Source of the DNA: Clostridia bacterium
GTDB taxonomy: Bacteria > Bacillota > Clostridia > Saccharofermentanales > Saccharofermentanaceae
NCBI GenBank assembly: GCA_017881645.1
Contig: JADGQQ010000041.1
Span: 1 to 18,377 of the forward strand
Direction of reading: 5' to 3'
Length of the DNA stretch: 18,377 nt
Shown here: positions 1-7,952 of the stretch, one piece after another
How positions within the stretch are numbered: the first letter of the stretch is position 1
Layout: each line of letters starts with the position of its first letter
Made by a program: the position numbers and the translations under genes
The notes under the pieces: model-generated
The model's database searches: none
Told to the model about the DNA's origin: nothing
Seen by the model: the letters and a program-made list of their open reading frames with translations, nothing else

Positions 1-509
1 CTGTACTTTCTTACTGGGGCCCGATGTGGCTTGCTCAATTCTGCATGGGCTTCAACGCTGGTGCTGATGGCAAGATACCTAACCCGACATTCGGCGACTG
101 GGACTTCTGCGCAGCTCCTGTATCTTTCTTCTGGGGCGGCACATGGATCACAGCTTCCAAGTATGACAATCAGAAAGCAACAACAGCTGACATTATGCGT
201 TACTTCACGATCGACTCCACATCTATGGCCAAAATGGCTGCAGACGGACAGTTCGTTAACAACGTACCTGTTATGACAACAGTTGCTAATGACACCACAT
301 TCAGCGTCAACATCCTTGGCGGCGCAAACCCGATCGGCCTCATGCTTCAAGAAGCAATGAAGATCGATGTATCTACAGTTACAGGCAATGACCAGGCGAT
401 CAATGGGCTCTGGACATCAATTGTTACTTCCTATACACAGGGCGACATCAAGACCGTTGCAGATGCAAAAGCTCAGTTCATTACTGACTGTGCTGACGTA
501 TTAGCATAA
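1..509 (+). CDS. Extracellular sugar-binding protein of a CUT1 ABC transporter, C-terminal part
   Basis: Partial gene cut by the window edge; the reading frame is already open at base 3, so the ATG at 24 is internal. About 168 C-terminal residues are visible, with no signal peptide or lipobox because the N-terminus is missing. The segment is rich in Trp, Phe and Gly (for example DWDFCAAP and FFWGGTWITASKYD), which fits the aromatic sugar-stacking cleft of family 1 solute-binding proteins. A helical tail (TVADAKAQFITDCADVLA) ends like the last helix of that fold. Two MalF/MalG-type permeases follow at once, which is the main support for the call. The role would be capturing an oligosaccharide outside the membrane and handing it to the permeases. 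The substrate is not shown by the sequence; cellodextrins are inferred from the downstream phosphorylases. Confidence 0.75.
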   Translation, partial: VLSYWGPMWLAQFCMGFNAGADGKIPNPTFGDWDFCAAPVSFFWGGTWITASKYDNQKATTADIMRYFTIDSTSMAKMAADGQFVNNVPVMTTVANDTTFSVNILGGANPIGLMLQEAMKIDVSTVTGNDQAINGLWTSIVTSYTQGDIKTVADAKAQFITDCADVLA

Positions 510-540
510 GATTCATAGTAAACGGATGTAAACATGTTGT

Positions 541-568
541 GCGGGGCAGGGCGAATACCCTGCCCCGT
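541..568 (+). promoter_or_regulatory. Intercistronic stem-loop between binding protein and permease
   Basis: A perfect 10-bp GC-rich stem (CGGGGCAGGG at 542-551 with CCCTGCCCCG at 558-567) encloses a 6-nt loop, 32 bases after the binding-protein stop. It is followed by TATTTCC rather than a real T run, so it is a poor full terminator. In ABC operons such hairpins commonly protect the 3' end of the binding-protein mRNA or cause partial termination, giving more binding protein than permease. That role is inferred here. Confidence 0.65.
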
Positions 569-629
569 ATTTCCGTCATAAGTGGGATGCGGTGCTTTTC
601 AAAATGAAGTAGATGGAGCGTGAAAGAAG

Positions 630-3071
630 ATGGCAATAGGCACAACGAAAAAATCGTCGGGCCGGAGAAGAAATATAAGCTACTCAAGATACGGGTATTT
701 TTTCATTATCCCGTTTTTTATTGTGTACCTGATTTTTTCTTTAACCCCTTTGTTTAGTACTTTCGGATATAGTACTACCAATATGGGCGAGACGAACTCG
801 AAATTTTATGGTTTTTCTGATACTGAAGCATATTATGATCAATACCTGAACCTTAAAGACCTCTATTCATCGAATTTTGAAGGTGATGTTGGAATTACTC
901 CCAAAGAATATAGCAACATGAAGGCTTATTTTGCTCTTCAGAAAATTATAACCAATCAGGATCCGTTCAATGAAGAGGGAATGAAGGCAATCGCCGGCCT
1001 TACCGATATTTCTGACTCTGCCAAGGCTAACATACAGGAATATTTATCCACAAAGGATCCGTCAGTCATTACTGCCGACACCATGACAGCATTGAAAACG
1101 TATTCTGACACGTATAAGCCTTTGGATATAGTCGTTACAAACGATCTTCCGAAAGTTATTTCCGCAATCAGCGATATTAAGAATTCTTCGGCCGTTGATA
1201 CAGACGCCGAGACATTAGCCACTCTTTCAACTACCATTATGGACCAGATACCCGCTCTTGTTGATGAACTGACAGCACTTAAGACGGCTGAAGTCACAGA
1301 TACCAACAAAGCTGCCGTCATGGCCGTAGATTATTATGCGACCAAATTGAATGACGGAAAGGCTCCGGGGAACTCTTTTGATTCTTTAATATCTTTCTAT
1401 AACACATTTACAACAGACTCTTCAGCTTTACATAACTACAGTCTATATACCACTTCACAGGGGTTGCTAAAGAATCAGGCTATCACAGTTGACATTACTA
1501 AAGACCTTGCAACCTTATTCACGGCAGGCGACTGGACCACAACGATTAATTCGTTGTCAACCGTTCCGACTCTGAATAAATTCGCGAATGCAGAACTGGA
1601 TCTTCACAACGATCAGCTCCTCAAAGACCTGACGACTTTGAATGATGCAGGAATCATTAACGTGGACATATTGGTTGAGAAGGACGGGAAATTGGTTCTG
1701 GATACGCAAAACGGATTACTTAGCAATCTTAATAATTTGATTGTTACGAACTTCCAGCCGGACCTGAACAAAAGCCATGCAACAGCGCAAATCCGTAGAC
1801 TTAGCATTTATGTCAATGACATGACTGCAAGAGGCATAATGAACAATTTGGACGCAGTCAAGGCAAACGGCGGAATTGATAAATACATGAATTTCTCCGG
1901 CGACCGCACTGTTAATGTGAATAAATATCTTGACTATAAGTCGGTTCTAGGGATTGCGGACAAACTGAATCTGGCAAAATATAATGCACTGGACGCAAAA
2001 CGCAGGAGCGATGAAGTTACACAGGCAAAAGCGGATCTTGCAGATTACGAGAAGCAGCTGCCGGATGCACAGGCTGCATATGATGCGGCCGTTGCAACGG
2101 GTGATGCTAAAACGATAAATACTGCAAACGAAGCTCTCGCTACTGTAACGGTTGGCATTAGAACAGAAAATGCCAACATAAAGACTCCTTCGGGCATTCT
2201 GCAACTTTCAGCAGCAAGTGAAAAATACGTTTTCGTTGGGCTCGAGAATTATAAATCGATTTTCACAGATACGAATCGCTTTAATAAAGTATTCGGCGAT
2301 CTGTGGAATACGGTTCTCATGTGGCTGATGAACTATGTTCCACAGCTGCTCCTTGCCCTTCTGCTTGCATCCTGGATGACGGACAACCGTCTCAAAATGA
2401 AGGGTACCGGCGCAATGAAGGCGTTGATCTACATGCCGAGTCTTATGACCGCGGCTACGATCGCAATATTCTTTTATCGAACCTTCCAGTGGAGTTCGAA
2501 TCCGGAATCCAAGGCAATGGCTCAGCAAATTCTTAGGATCTTCGGACATCCGGAAGGATACAATTTCTTTGCAAAACCATGGGCAAAGAGAACCGTTATC
2601 GCCTTTATCAATTTCTGGATGTGGTACGGCAATACCATGATCATTTTGATCGCAGGTATTAGCAGCGTGAGTGTGTCTCTCTTCGAGTCGGCACAAATTG
2701 ACGGTGCGACAAGCGGCCAGGTATTCCGCAAGATTACGTTGCCGATGATTCGTCCGATCATGCTCTATACATTAGTGATATCTTTGATTGGCGGTCTGCA
2801 AATGTATGATATTCCCAAACTGATGGGTAACGGCGAACCCGCCGGATTCTTCAGAGGAACGAAGATTAAATCCACGGAAACCATCCTGATGTATATTCAG
2901 AATCAGGCGTTCGGTCCTTCTGCCGTTCATCAAGTTGGATTAGCTGCTGCAGTATCTGTTGTCTTGTTTGTTATTACCTGTGCCTGCAGCGGAGTAATTT
3001 TCTACTTGATGAGAGACAAAGAAGCGGGCCGTATGAAAAAGCTTGCAAAAAGGGGAGGTGACGTTAAATGA
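630..3071 (+). CDS. MalF-type ABC sugar transporter permease with a very large extracytoplasmic insertion
   Basis: Inner permease subunit of a CUT1 sugar importer, 813 residues, where plain MalF-like permeases have about 290-310. Residues 1-20 are basic and TM1 spans about 22-42. The usual post-TM1 motif FVGLENYKSIF appears only at 535-545, so about 470 residues are inserted in the first outside loop. The inserted part is Thr/Asp/Ala-rich and ends in a charged, coiled-coil-like stretch (about 455-520). Five more membrane segments follow (about 558-583, 597-620, 655-680, 707-730, 770-795). The cytoplasmic EAA loop that docks the ATPase is clear: E686, then D691-G692-A693, then ITLP. The start ATG has a GGAG/GAAAG region 8-17 bases upstream. 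The stop overlaps the next start as ATGA, implying translational coupling to the partner permease. Family assignment is firm; the function of the insertion is unknown. Confidence 0.9.
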   Translation: MAIGTTKKSSGRRRNISYSRYGYFFIIPFFIVYLIFSLTPLFSTFGYSTTNMGETNSKFYGFSDTEAYYDQYLNLKDLYSSNFEGDVGITPKEYSNMKAYFALQKIITNQDPFNEEGMKAIAGLTDISDSAKANIQEYLSTKDPSVITADTMTALKTYSDTYKPLDIVVTNDLPKVISAISDIKNSSAVDTDAETLATLSTTIMDQIPALVDELTALKTAEVTDTNKAAVMAVDYYATKLNDGKAPGNSFDSLISFYNTFTTDSSALHNYSLYTTSQGLLKNQAITVDITKDLATLFTAGDWTTTINSLSTVPTLNKFANAELDLHNDQLLKDLTTLNDAGIINVDILVEKDGKLVLDTQNGLLSNLNNLIVTNFQPDLNKSHATAQIRRLSIYVNDMTARGIMNNLDAVKANGGIDKYMNFSGDRTVNVNKYLDYKSVLGIADKLNLAKYNALDAKRRSDEVTQAKADLADYEKQLPDAQAAYDAAVATGDAKTINTANEALATVTVGIRTENANIKTPSGILQLSAASEKYVFVGLENYKSIFTDTNRFNKVFGDLWNTVLMWLMNYVPQLLLALLLASWMTDNRLKMKGTGAMKALIYMPSLMTAATIAIFFYRTFQWSSNPESKAMAQQILRIFGHPEGYNFFAKPWAKRTVIAFINFWMWYGNTMIILIAGISSVSVSLFESAQIDGATSGQVFRKITLPMIRPIMLYTLVISLIGGLQMYDIPKLMGNGEPAGFFRGTKIKSTETILMYIQNQAFGPSAVHQVGLAAAVSVVLFVITCACSGVIFYLMRDKEAGRMKKLAKRGGDVK

Positions 3072-3940
3072 GAAACCGGAATGAACCAAAGTTAACAAGC
3101 CTTTCCGCAAGTTTACGTGCGAGAACCGTCATGATCTATGTCGTCGTTGGATTACTTGCGTTGCTTTCTATTTTCCCGTTTTACTACATGTTCATTAATT
3201 CGTCCTATTCCAGCTATCATATTCTGAAACAAATGAATCTGTTGCCCGGTACCATCAAACAGCTGGTGATGAACATCAAGTCACTTAGTGGTCATCCCGA
3301 ATTCAATTTTGCAATCGGCTTTGAGAATAGCTTAATTATTTCAACAGCCGCTACATTCCTGTCCGTTTACTTTTCGGCACTGACGGCATATGGTATCAAA
3401 GTGTATCAGTTCAAGCTGCGTAATGCTGCATTTCTTTTCATTATGGTTGTTTTGATGGTTCCCGCTCAGGTTTCCATCACTGGATTTGTAACGGAGATGA
3501 TGAGCATGAATCTCATCGGTACAAAATGGCCGTTGATCATTCCGGCTCTTGCAGCACCCGGTACTGTATTCTTTATCAAGCAGTACCTCGATTCATCGTT
3601 GTCTCTCGATATTATCGAAGCATCTCGAATTGACGGTGCAAATGAATTTTACACATTCAATCGAATTTGTCTTCCTATCATGGTTCCGGCTCTTGCGACA
3701 ATGGCAATCTTCTCTTATGTTGCAAACTGGAACAACTTCTTTACTCCTTCCATCATTCTCAGTCGACTTCAAGACAAGACGTTACCCTTGATGGTTTATG
3801 GCCTCTACAGTGACCGGTTCACCGACTATGGTCAAGTTTTTGCCGGATTGTCTATTTCTGTTCTTCCACTGATTGTTGTGTATTTGTTCCTTCAGAGATT
3901 CATCATCCAAGGTGTTTCTGCCGGATCAGTAAAAGAATAA
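3068..3940 (+). CDS. MalG-type ABC sugar transporter permease
   Basis: Second permease of the CUT1 importer, 290 residues, a normal family length. TM1 is about 20-42 and ends in the typical FPFYYMFINSS. The EAA loop is present (E184, D189-G190-A191, then ICLP), which contacts the shared ATPase, and the protein ends in the family-typical GVSAGSVKE. The ATG overlaps the upstream stop (ATGA) and is preceded by a strong AGGGGAGG site at 3051-3058, so it is coupled to the MalF-like partner. In contrast to that partner there is no insertion. A terminator follows 40 bases later, so the importer transcript ends here and no ATP-binding gene is included; a shared MsiK/MsmK-type ATPase encoded elsewhere is likely. 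Confidence 0.93.
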   Translation: MRNRNEPKLTSLSASLRARTVMIYVVVGLLALLSIFPFYYMFINSSYSSYHILKQMNLLPGTIKQLVMNIKSLSGHPEFNFAIGFENSLIISTAATFLSVYFSALTAYGIKVYQFKLRNAAFLFIMVVLMVPAQVSITGFVTEMMSMNLIGTKWPLIIPALAAPGTVFFIKQYLDSSLSLDIIEASRIDGANEFYTFNRICLPIMVPALATMAIFSYVANWNNFFTPSIILSRLQDKTLPLMVYGLYSDRFTDYGQVFAGLSISVLPLIVVYLFLQRFIIQGVSAGSVKE

Positions 3941-3980
3941 TCAGACTTTCTGCACCGCTCCACTTAAATTTCTAGAAGAG

Positions 3981-4022
3981 AGTCCTTCTGCGTGATGCAA
4001 ATCGGGCAGAAGGACTTTTTTT
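3981..4022 (+). terminator. Intrinsic terminator closing the ABC transporter operon
   Basis: A perfect 11-bp stem (AGTCCTTCTGC at 3981-3991, GCAGAAGGACT at 4006-4016) with a 14-nt loop runs straight into seven T residues (4016-4022). This is a textbook Rho-independent terminator. Confidence 0.92.
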
Positions 4023-4048
4023 GATTGTAATCGGTATGAAAAAAAAGG

Positions 4049-4077
4049 ATGACAAACACGCATTTATTTGGCAAAAT
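4049..4077 (+). promoter_or_regulatory. Candidate sigma-A promoter for cellobiose phosphorylase
   Basis: ATGACA (4049-4054, 5 of 6 matches to the -35 consensus) and CAAAAT (4072-4077, 4 of 6) lie 17 bases apart. They sit between the upstream terminator and the phosphorylase gene, where a promoter is expected. The -10 match is modest, so the exact placement is uncertain. Confidence 0.4.
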
Positions 4078-4106
4078 GATATGAGTGGGAATAAGGCCGC
4101 GCGAGA

Positions 4107-4120
4107 GCGAAACGTTTAAC
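4107..4120 (+). promoter_or_regulatory. Candidate LacI-family operator
   Basis: GCGAAACGTTTAAC has the 8-bp palindrome AAACGTTT (4110-4117) centred on CG, the usual centre of LacI/GalR-family operators. It lies downstream of the candidate promoter and about 60 bases before the phosphorylase start, a position that could block transcription. It is a poor match to the full CcpA cre consensus, so a local sugar regulator is the more likely ligand. No regulator gene is in the window. An 8-bp palindrome can arise by chance. Confidence 0.3.
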
Positions 4121-4180
4121 CCTATTTCAATACCAAATCGACCTTTTCTATTTGTGGGATTTTGATTGGAGGCATTACGT

Positions 4181-6616
4181 ATGCAGTTTGGACACTTTGA
4201 CGATTTGAAAAGAGAATATGTAATTGAGACACCAAAGACACCGTATCCATGGATTAACTATCTTGGAAGCGAAGACTTTTTTGGCATTATCTCAAACACA
4301 GCCGGCGGCTATAATTTCTATAAGGACGCACGCATGCGCCGCATTACGCGCTATCGTTACAACAATATTCCGATTGATGACGGCGGACGCTATTACTATA
4401 TCAAAGATGGTGACACAGTCTGGAATCCTGGATACAAGCCATGTAAGACGGATTTGGATTCTTATGAATGCCGTCACGGCATGGGGTACACGAAAATCAC
4501 TTCTTCGAAAAACGGAGTGCAGGCTTCCTTTCTTGCTTTTGTTCCTCTTGGATATAAGGGCGAGATTAACCGGATCACGCTTACGAACAGCTCGAATAAG
4601 CAAAAGTCGCTGCAGCTTTTTTCGCTTCGCGAGTGGTGTCTCTGGGACGCATCGGATGATATGCTGAATTTTCAGCGCAACTTCTCTACGGGTCAGGTTG
4701 AAGTACAGGGAAGCGTCATTTACCACAAGACAGAATATCGCGAGAGAAGAGATCATTATGCATTCTTTTCCGTAAATAAAGAAATCGCCGGGTTTGATTC
4801 CCAGCTTGAGAATTTCCTGGGCATGTATAACGGTTTCGATAAGCCGGATGCTGTTTTTGAAGGAGCTTCCAGAAACTCGGTTGCAGACGGATGGCAGCCC
4901 TGTGCAAGTCATTCGATGAACATTGTTCTTCAGCCCGGTGAGACGCAGTCATTTATCTTCGTTCTTGGCTATGTGGAAGTTCCCGTAGATCAGAAATGGG
5001 AAGCTCCTCATGTGATTAACAAGAATCCTGCGAAGGCAATGATTGCACAGTTTGCGACAGACGAACAGGTGGATGCCGCAATGGATGCTCTTGCAAAGAA
5101 CTGGGATCGCCTGCTGTCTCTTTACAAACTTGACATTAAGGATGAGAAGACGGCGAGAATGGTGAACATCTGGAATCCATATCAGTGCATGGTTACGTTT
5201 AATATGAGCCGCTCTGCTTCCTACTTTGAATCGGGTGTCGGCCGCGGTCTTGGTTTCAGAGATTCTTCTCAGGATCTTCTCGGATTTGTTCATCAGATCC
5301 CGGAAAGAGCCAGAGAGCGTATTCTGGATATCGCTGCCACACAGTTCAGAGACGGCGGATGCTATCACCAGTACCAGCCTTTGACAAAGAAGGGCAACAA
5401 CGATATCGGCGGAGGGTTCAATGACGATCCGCTTTGGCTGATCGCAGGAACTGCGGCATATATTAAGGAGACGGGAGATTTCGGAATTCTGGATACTCCG
5501 ACCGCATATGACTGCAACCCGAAGGATGCCGGATCCCTTCTGGAACATCTTACGGCATCGTTTTATCACGTTGTCAACAATAAAGGTCCGCACAATCTGC
5601 CGCTTATCGGCCGTGCCGACTGGAATGACTGCCTGAATCTGAACTGCCACTCCAATACGCCGGGTGAATCTTTCCAGACTTTCGGAACTGCTGACGGCCG
5701 TGTGGCTGAGTCGGTTCTGATTGCAGGAATGTTTGTTGCCATCGGACCGGAACTGGTTGAACTCTTTAACAGAAAAGGCATGACTTCGGAGGCTAAAGCT
5801 GCGCAGGCCGAGATTGATGCAATGCGTGCGACGGTTCTGGAACACGGGTACGACGGCGAATGGTTCCTCAGAGCCTATGATGCCTTCGGCGCCAAAATCG
5901 GTTCCAAGGATTGTGACGAAGGAAAGATCTTCATCGAGTCTCAGGGCTATTGCGTAATGGCCGGTATTGGTGTTGAGGACGGACGTGCCCTTAAGGCATT
6001 GAATTCGGTTCGCGACATTCTGGAATGCGAACACGGAATCGTAATTCAGCAGCCTCCGTACCAGACGTACCACTCGAATCTTGGAGAATGCTCTTCGTAT
6101 CCGCCGGGATATAAAGAGAATGCAGGTATTTTCTGCCACAACAATCCGTGGATTATGATTGCGGAGACTGTTATGGGCCGCGGCACACGTGCTTTTGATC
6201 TTTATAAGAAGATCTGCCCCGCGTATCGTGAGAGCATCAGTGAGCTTCACCGGAATGAACCGTATGTCTATTCACAGATGATCGCAGGCAAAGATGCATC
6301 CCGTATGGGCGAGGCCAAGAATTCATGGCTGACAGGAACTGCTGCATGGAACTTTGTAGCAATTTCACAGGCAATTCTGGGCGTGAAGCCGAATTACGAC
6401 GGCCTGCAGATTGACCCGTGTATTCCTTCCGAATGGGATGAGTATACGGTATCACGTGTATTCCGCGGAATTACATACGTGATTAAGGTTACAAATCCGA
6501 AGCACGTACAGAAGGGTGTGTCTTCGATCACGGTCGACGGCGCAGCCATTGCCGGCAATACCCTGCCATTGTTTGCATCCGGAACATCACATGACGTTCA
6601 GGTTATCCTCGGATAA
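4181..6616 (+). CDS. cbp: Cellobiose phosphorylase (GH94)
   Basis: Cytoplasmic inverting phosphorylase: cellobiose + phosphate gives glucose + alpha-glucose 1-phosphate. It is 811 residues, equal to the length I recall for the C. thermocellum enzyme, and its N-terminus (FGHFDDLKREYVI, TPYPWINYLG) and the YRYNNIPID segment read like that protein. The GH94 signature GRGLGFRDSSQD is at 354-365, and the catalytic-acid motif RADWNDCLN holds D480 and D483, the latter most likely the general acid. There is no signal peptide. The ATG at 4181 is preferred over the in-frame TTG at 4166 because TTGGAGG (4166-4172) is its ribosome binding site. The gene has its own upstream regulatory stretch and a terminator after it. 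Other GH94 specificities are possible, but similarity to cellobiose phosphorylase is strong throughout. Confidence 0.95.
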   Translation: MQFGHFDDLKREYVIETPKTPYPWINYLGSEDFFGIISNTAGGYNFYKDARMRRITRYRYNNIPIDDGGRYYYIKDGDTVWNPGYKPCKTDLDSYECRHGMGYTKITSSKNGVQASFLAFVPLGYKGEINRITLTNSSNKQKSLQLFSLREWCLWDASDDMLNFQRNFSTGQVEVQGSVIYHKTEYRERRDHYAFFSVNKEIAGFDSQLENFLGMYNGFDKPDAVFEGASRNSVADGWQPCASHSMNIVLQPGETQSFIFVLGYVEVPVDQKWEAPHVINKNPAKAMIAQFATDEQVDAAMDALAKNWDRLLSLYKLDIKDEKTARMVNIWNPYQCMVTFNMSRSASYFESGVGRGLGFRDSSQDLLGFVHQIPERARERILDIAATQFRDGGCYHQYQPLTKKGNNDIGGGFNDDPLWLIAGTAAYIKETGDFGILDTPTAYDCNPKDAGSLLEHLTASFYHVVNNKGPHNLPLIGRADWNDCLNLNCHSNTPGESFQTFGTADGRVAESVLIAGMFVAIGPELVELFNRKGMTSEAKAAQAEIDAMRATVLEHGYDGEWFLRAYDAFGAKIGSKDCDEGKIFIESQGYCVMAGIGVEDGRALKALNSVRDILECEHGIVIQQPPYQTYHSNLGECSSYPPGYKENAGIFCHNNPWIMIAETVMGRGTRAFDLYKKICPAYRESISELHRNEPYVYSQMIAGKDASRMGEAKNSWLTGTAAWNFVAISQAILGVKPNYDGLQIDPCIPSEWDEYTVSRVFRGITYVIKVTNPKHVQKGVSSITVDGAAIAGNTLPLFASGTSHDVQVILG

Positions 6617-6659
6617 TCTAAAACTCGCAGTTTGAAGGATTTCTTGATCCATCATACCG

Positions 6660-6702
6660 ATTGCGGCAGGATTCGTGAAAACCATCCTGCCGCAATGCTT
6701 TT
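6660..6702 (+). terminator. Intrinsic terminator after cellobiose phosphorylase
   Basis: A perfect 13-bp stem (ATTGCGGCAGGAT at 6660-6672 with ATCCTGCCGCAAT at 6684-6696) and an 11-nt loop are followed by GCTTTT. The stem is strong but the T run is only four long, so some read-through into mnmA is possible. Confidence 0.78.
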
Positions 6703-6759
6703 AAACAGGATCGGAAGGATGAGGCACATGTTCCATACATGCTGCAGAGGGATAGAAAA

Positions 6760-7890
6760 GTGACTGAAAGCATGATTGCGCCAGCGGAAAACGCATCAAA
6801 AAGAGTGCTCGTTGCAATGAGCGGCGGAGTGGACAGCTCTGTCGCAGCATGGCTGCTGAAGCGTCAGGGGTATGATGTGACGGGAGCCACGCTGCAGATC
6901 TGGCCGGACGAACCGGATGAACAGGTCAGAAACGATGTCGGATGCTGTTCGCTTTCGGCAGTCGATGATGCAAGACGCGTCGCAGGAGTCCTGGGAATTC
7001 CGTACTATGTTCTCAATTTCAAGTCGATTTTTGAGAGCGAAGTGATCGAGCCTTTCGTGCAGGAATATCTGCACGGGCGTACGCCGAATCCATGTATTTC
7101 CTGTAACTGGAAGGTCAAATTCGAGGCGATGCTCGAAAAGGCGATTTCTCTCGGCTTCGACTATTTGGCGACAGGGCATTACGCAAGAATTCATTTTTCC
7201 GAAGAACGCGGCCAGTATGAACTGCTTGCGGACAAGGGAAATACGAAAGACCAGACCTATGCTCTGTATCGTCTGAACCAGCACCAGCTCGCACATCTTC
7301 TGCTTCCGATTGCGGACTTTGACAAGAACAGAATTCGCGAAATGGCCGTGGAAGCCGGACTGCCGGTTGCTCAAAAGAAAGACAGCCAGGAAATTTGCTT
7401 TGTTAAAGACAATTCCTATGCGAACTTTATTCATGAACGGACGGGTGCCGGAGATGAACAGGGCGATTTTGTGGATGTCGACGGGCGCGTTCTCGGGAAG
7501 CACAGAGGAATTATTCACTATACGGTCGGTCAGCGGAAAGGAATCGGATTGGCATCTTTTGAGCCGTTTTTCGTCCTTTCCATCGATGTAAATACGAAAA
7601 GGGTTGTGCTGGGCAGAGATTGTGATCTATATAAGAGCACACTAATAGCGGGACAAATTCATACCGTATCGGATCACCCGCAGGAGCTGCCGGCGCGGAT
7701 TGAGGCGAAGATACGCTATTCGGCTGCGGCCGTACCTGCGACGATGTCAGACGCCGGAGAAGGTCATGTGCGCGTGGACTTTGATGACCCGGTTCGAGCC
7801 GTCACCCCCGGGCAGTCCGTTGTTTTTTATCAGGGAGACCGGGTTCTCGGCGGCGGAATTATTGAGACAGATGATCATTTCAGTATATAA
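6760..7890 (+). CDS. mnmA: tRNA-specific 2-thiouridylase MnmA
   Basis: Adenylates and then thiolates U34 of Lys, Glu and Gln tRNAs in the cytoplasm, taking sulfur from a cysteine desulfurase or relay. The ATP pyrophosphatase PP-loop SGGVDSS is at 21-27. Both catalytic cysteines are present: C115 in NPCISCNWK (E. coli C102 position) and C213 in SQEICFV (E. coli C199 position). Length is about 376 residues, normal for the family. The start is uncertain. GTG at 6760 is chosen because AGAGGG (6746-6751) sits 8 bases upstream; ATG at 6739 lacks a well-placed site, and ATG at 6772 has only a weak one. It leads a run of three genes ending with cellodextrin phosphorylase, an odd neighbourhood for a tRNA-modification gene. 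Confidence 0.95.
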   Translation: MTESMIAPAENASKRVLVAMSGGVDSSVAAWLLKRQGYDVTGATLQIWPDEPDEQVRNDVGCCSLSAVDDARRVAGVLGIPYYVLNFKSIFESEVIEPFVQEYLHGRTPNPCISCNWKVKFEAMLEKAISLGFDYLATGHYARIHFSEERGQYELLADKGNTKDQTYALYRLNQHQLAHLLLPIADFDKNRIREMAVEAGLPVAQKKDSQEICFVKDNSYANFIHERTGAGDEQGDFVDVDGRVLGKHRGIIHYTVGQRKGIGLASFEPFFVLSIDVNTKRVVLGRDCDLYKSTLIAGQIHTVSDHPQELPARIEAKIRYSAAAVPATMSDAGEGHVRVDFDDPVRAVTPGQSVVFYQGDRVLGGGIIETDDHFSI

Positions 7891-7952
7891 TGTATATACA
7901 ACATTGCTGCAGGCGTGCAGCGTAAACAAACAGACGGATAAGGAGGGCAACA

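Noticed and set aside
630..3071. Idea that the long permease is two fused genes or an assembly error
   Set aside because: One uninterrupted frame runs through, with TM1 before and the standard motifs after the inserted part, and no stop or separate start with a ribosome binding site at the joins.
4166..4180. TTG start five codons upstream for cellobiose phosphorylase
   Set aside because: The TTGGAGG there is the ribosome binding site for ATG 4181, and the ATG gives the family-typical N-terminus.
4949..6250. Long open frame of 433 codons on the minus strand
   Set aside because: It lies wholly inside cellobiose phosphorylase, has no recognisable family or good ribosome binding site, and is explained by the codon bias of the + strand gene.
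6796..7518. 240-codon minus-strand open frame within mnmA
   Set aside because: It is fully covered by the clearly recognisable mnmA and has no family features of its own.
7905..7920. Small hairpin (GCTGCA/TGCAGC) between mnmA and the hydrolase
   Set aside because: The stem is only 6 bp with no T run, so it is not a terminator, and no other role can be supported.
7900..7935. Possible CcpA cre site in the mnmA-hydrolase gap
   Set aside because: TGCAGGCGTGCAGC misses several fixed cre positions and is better explained by the small hairpin.
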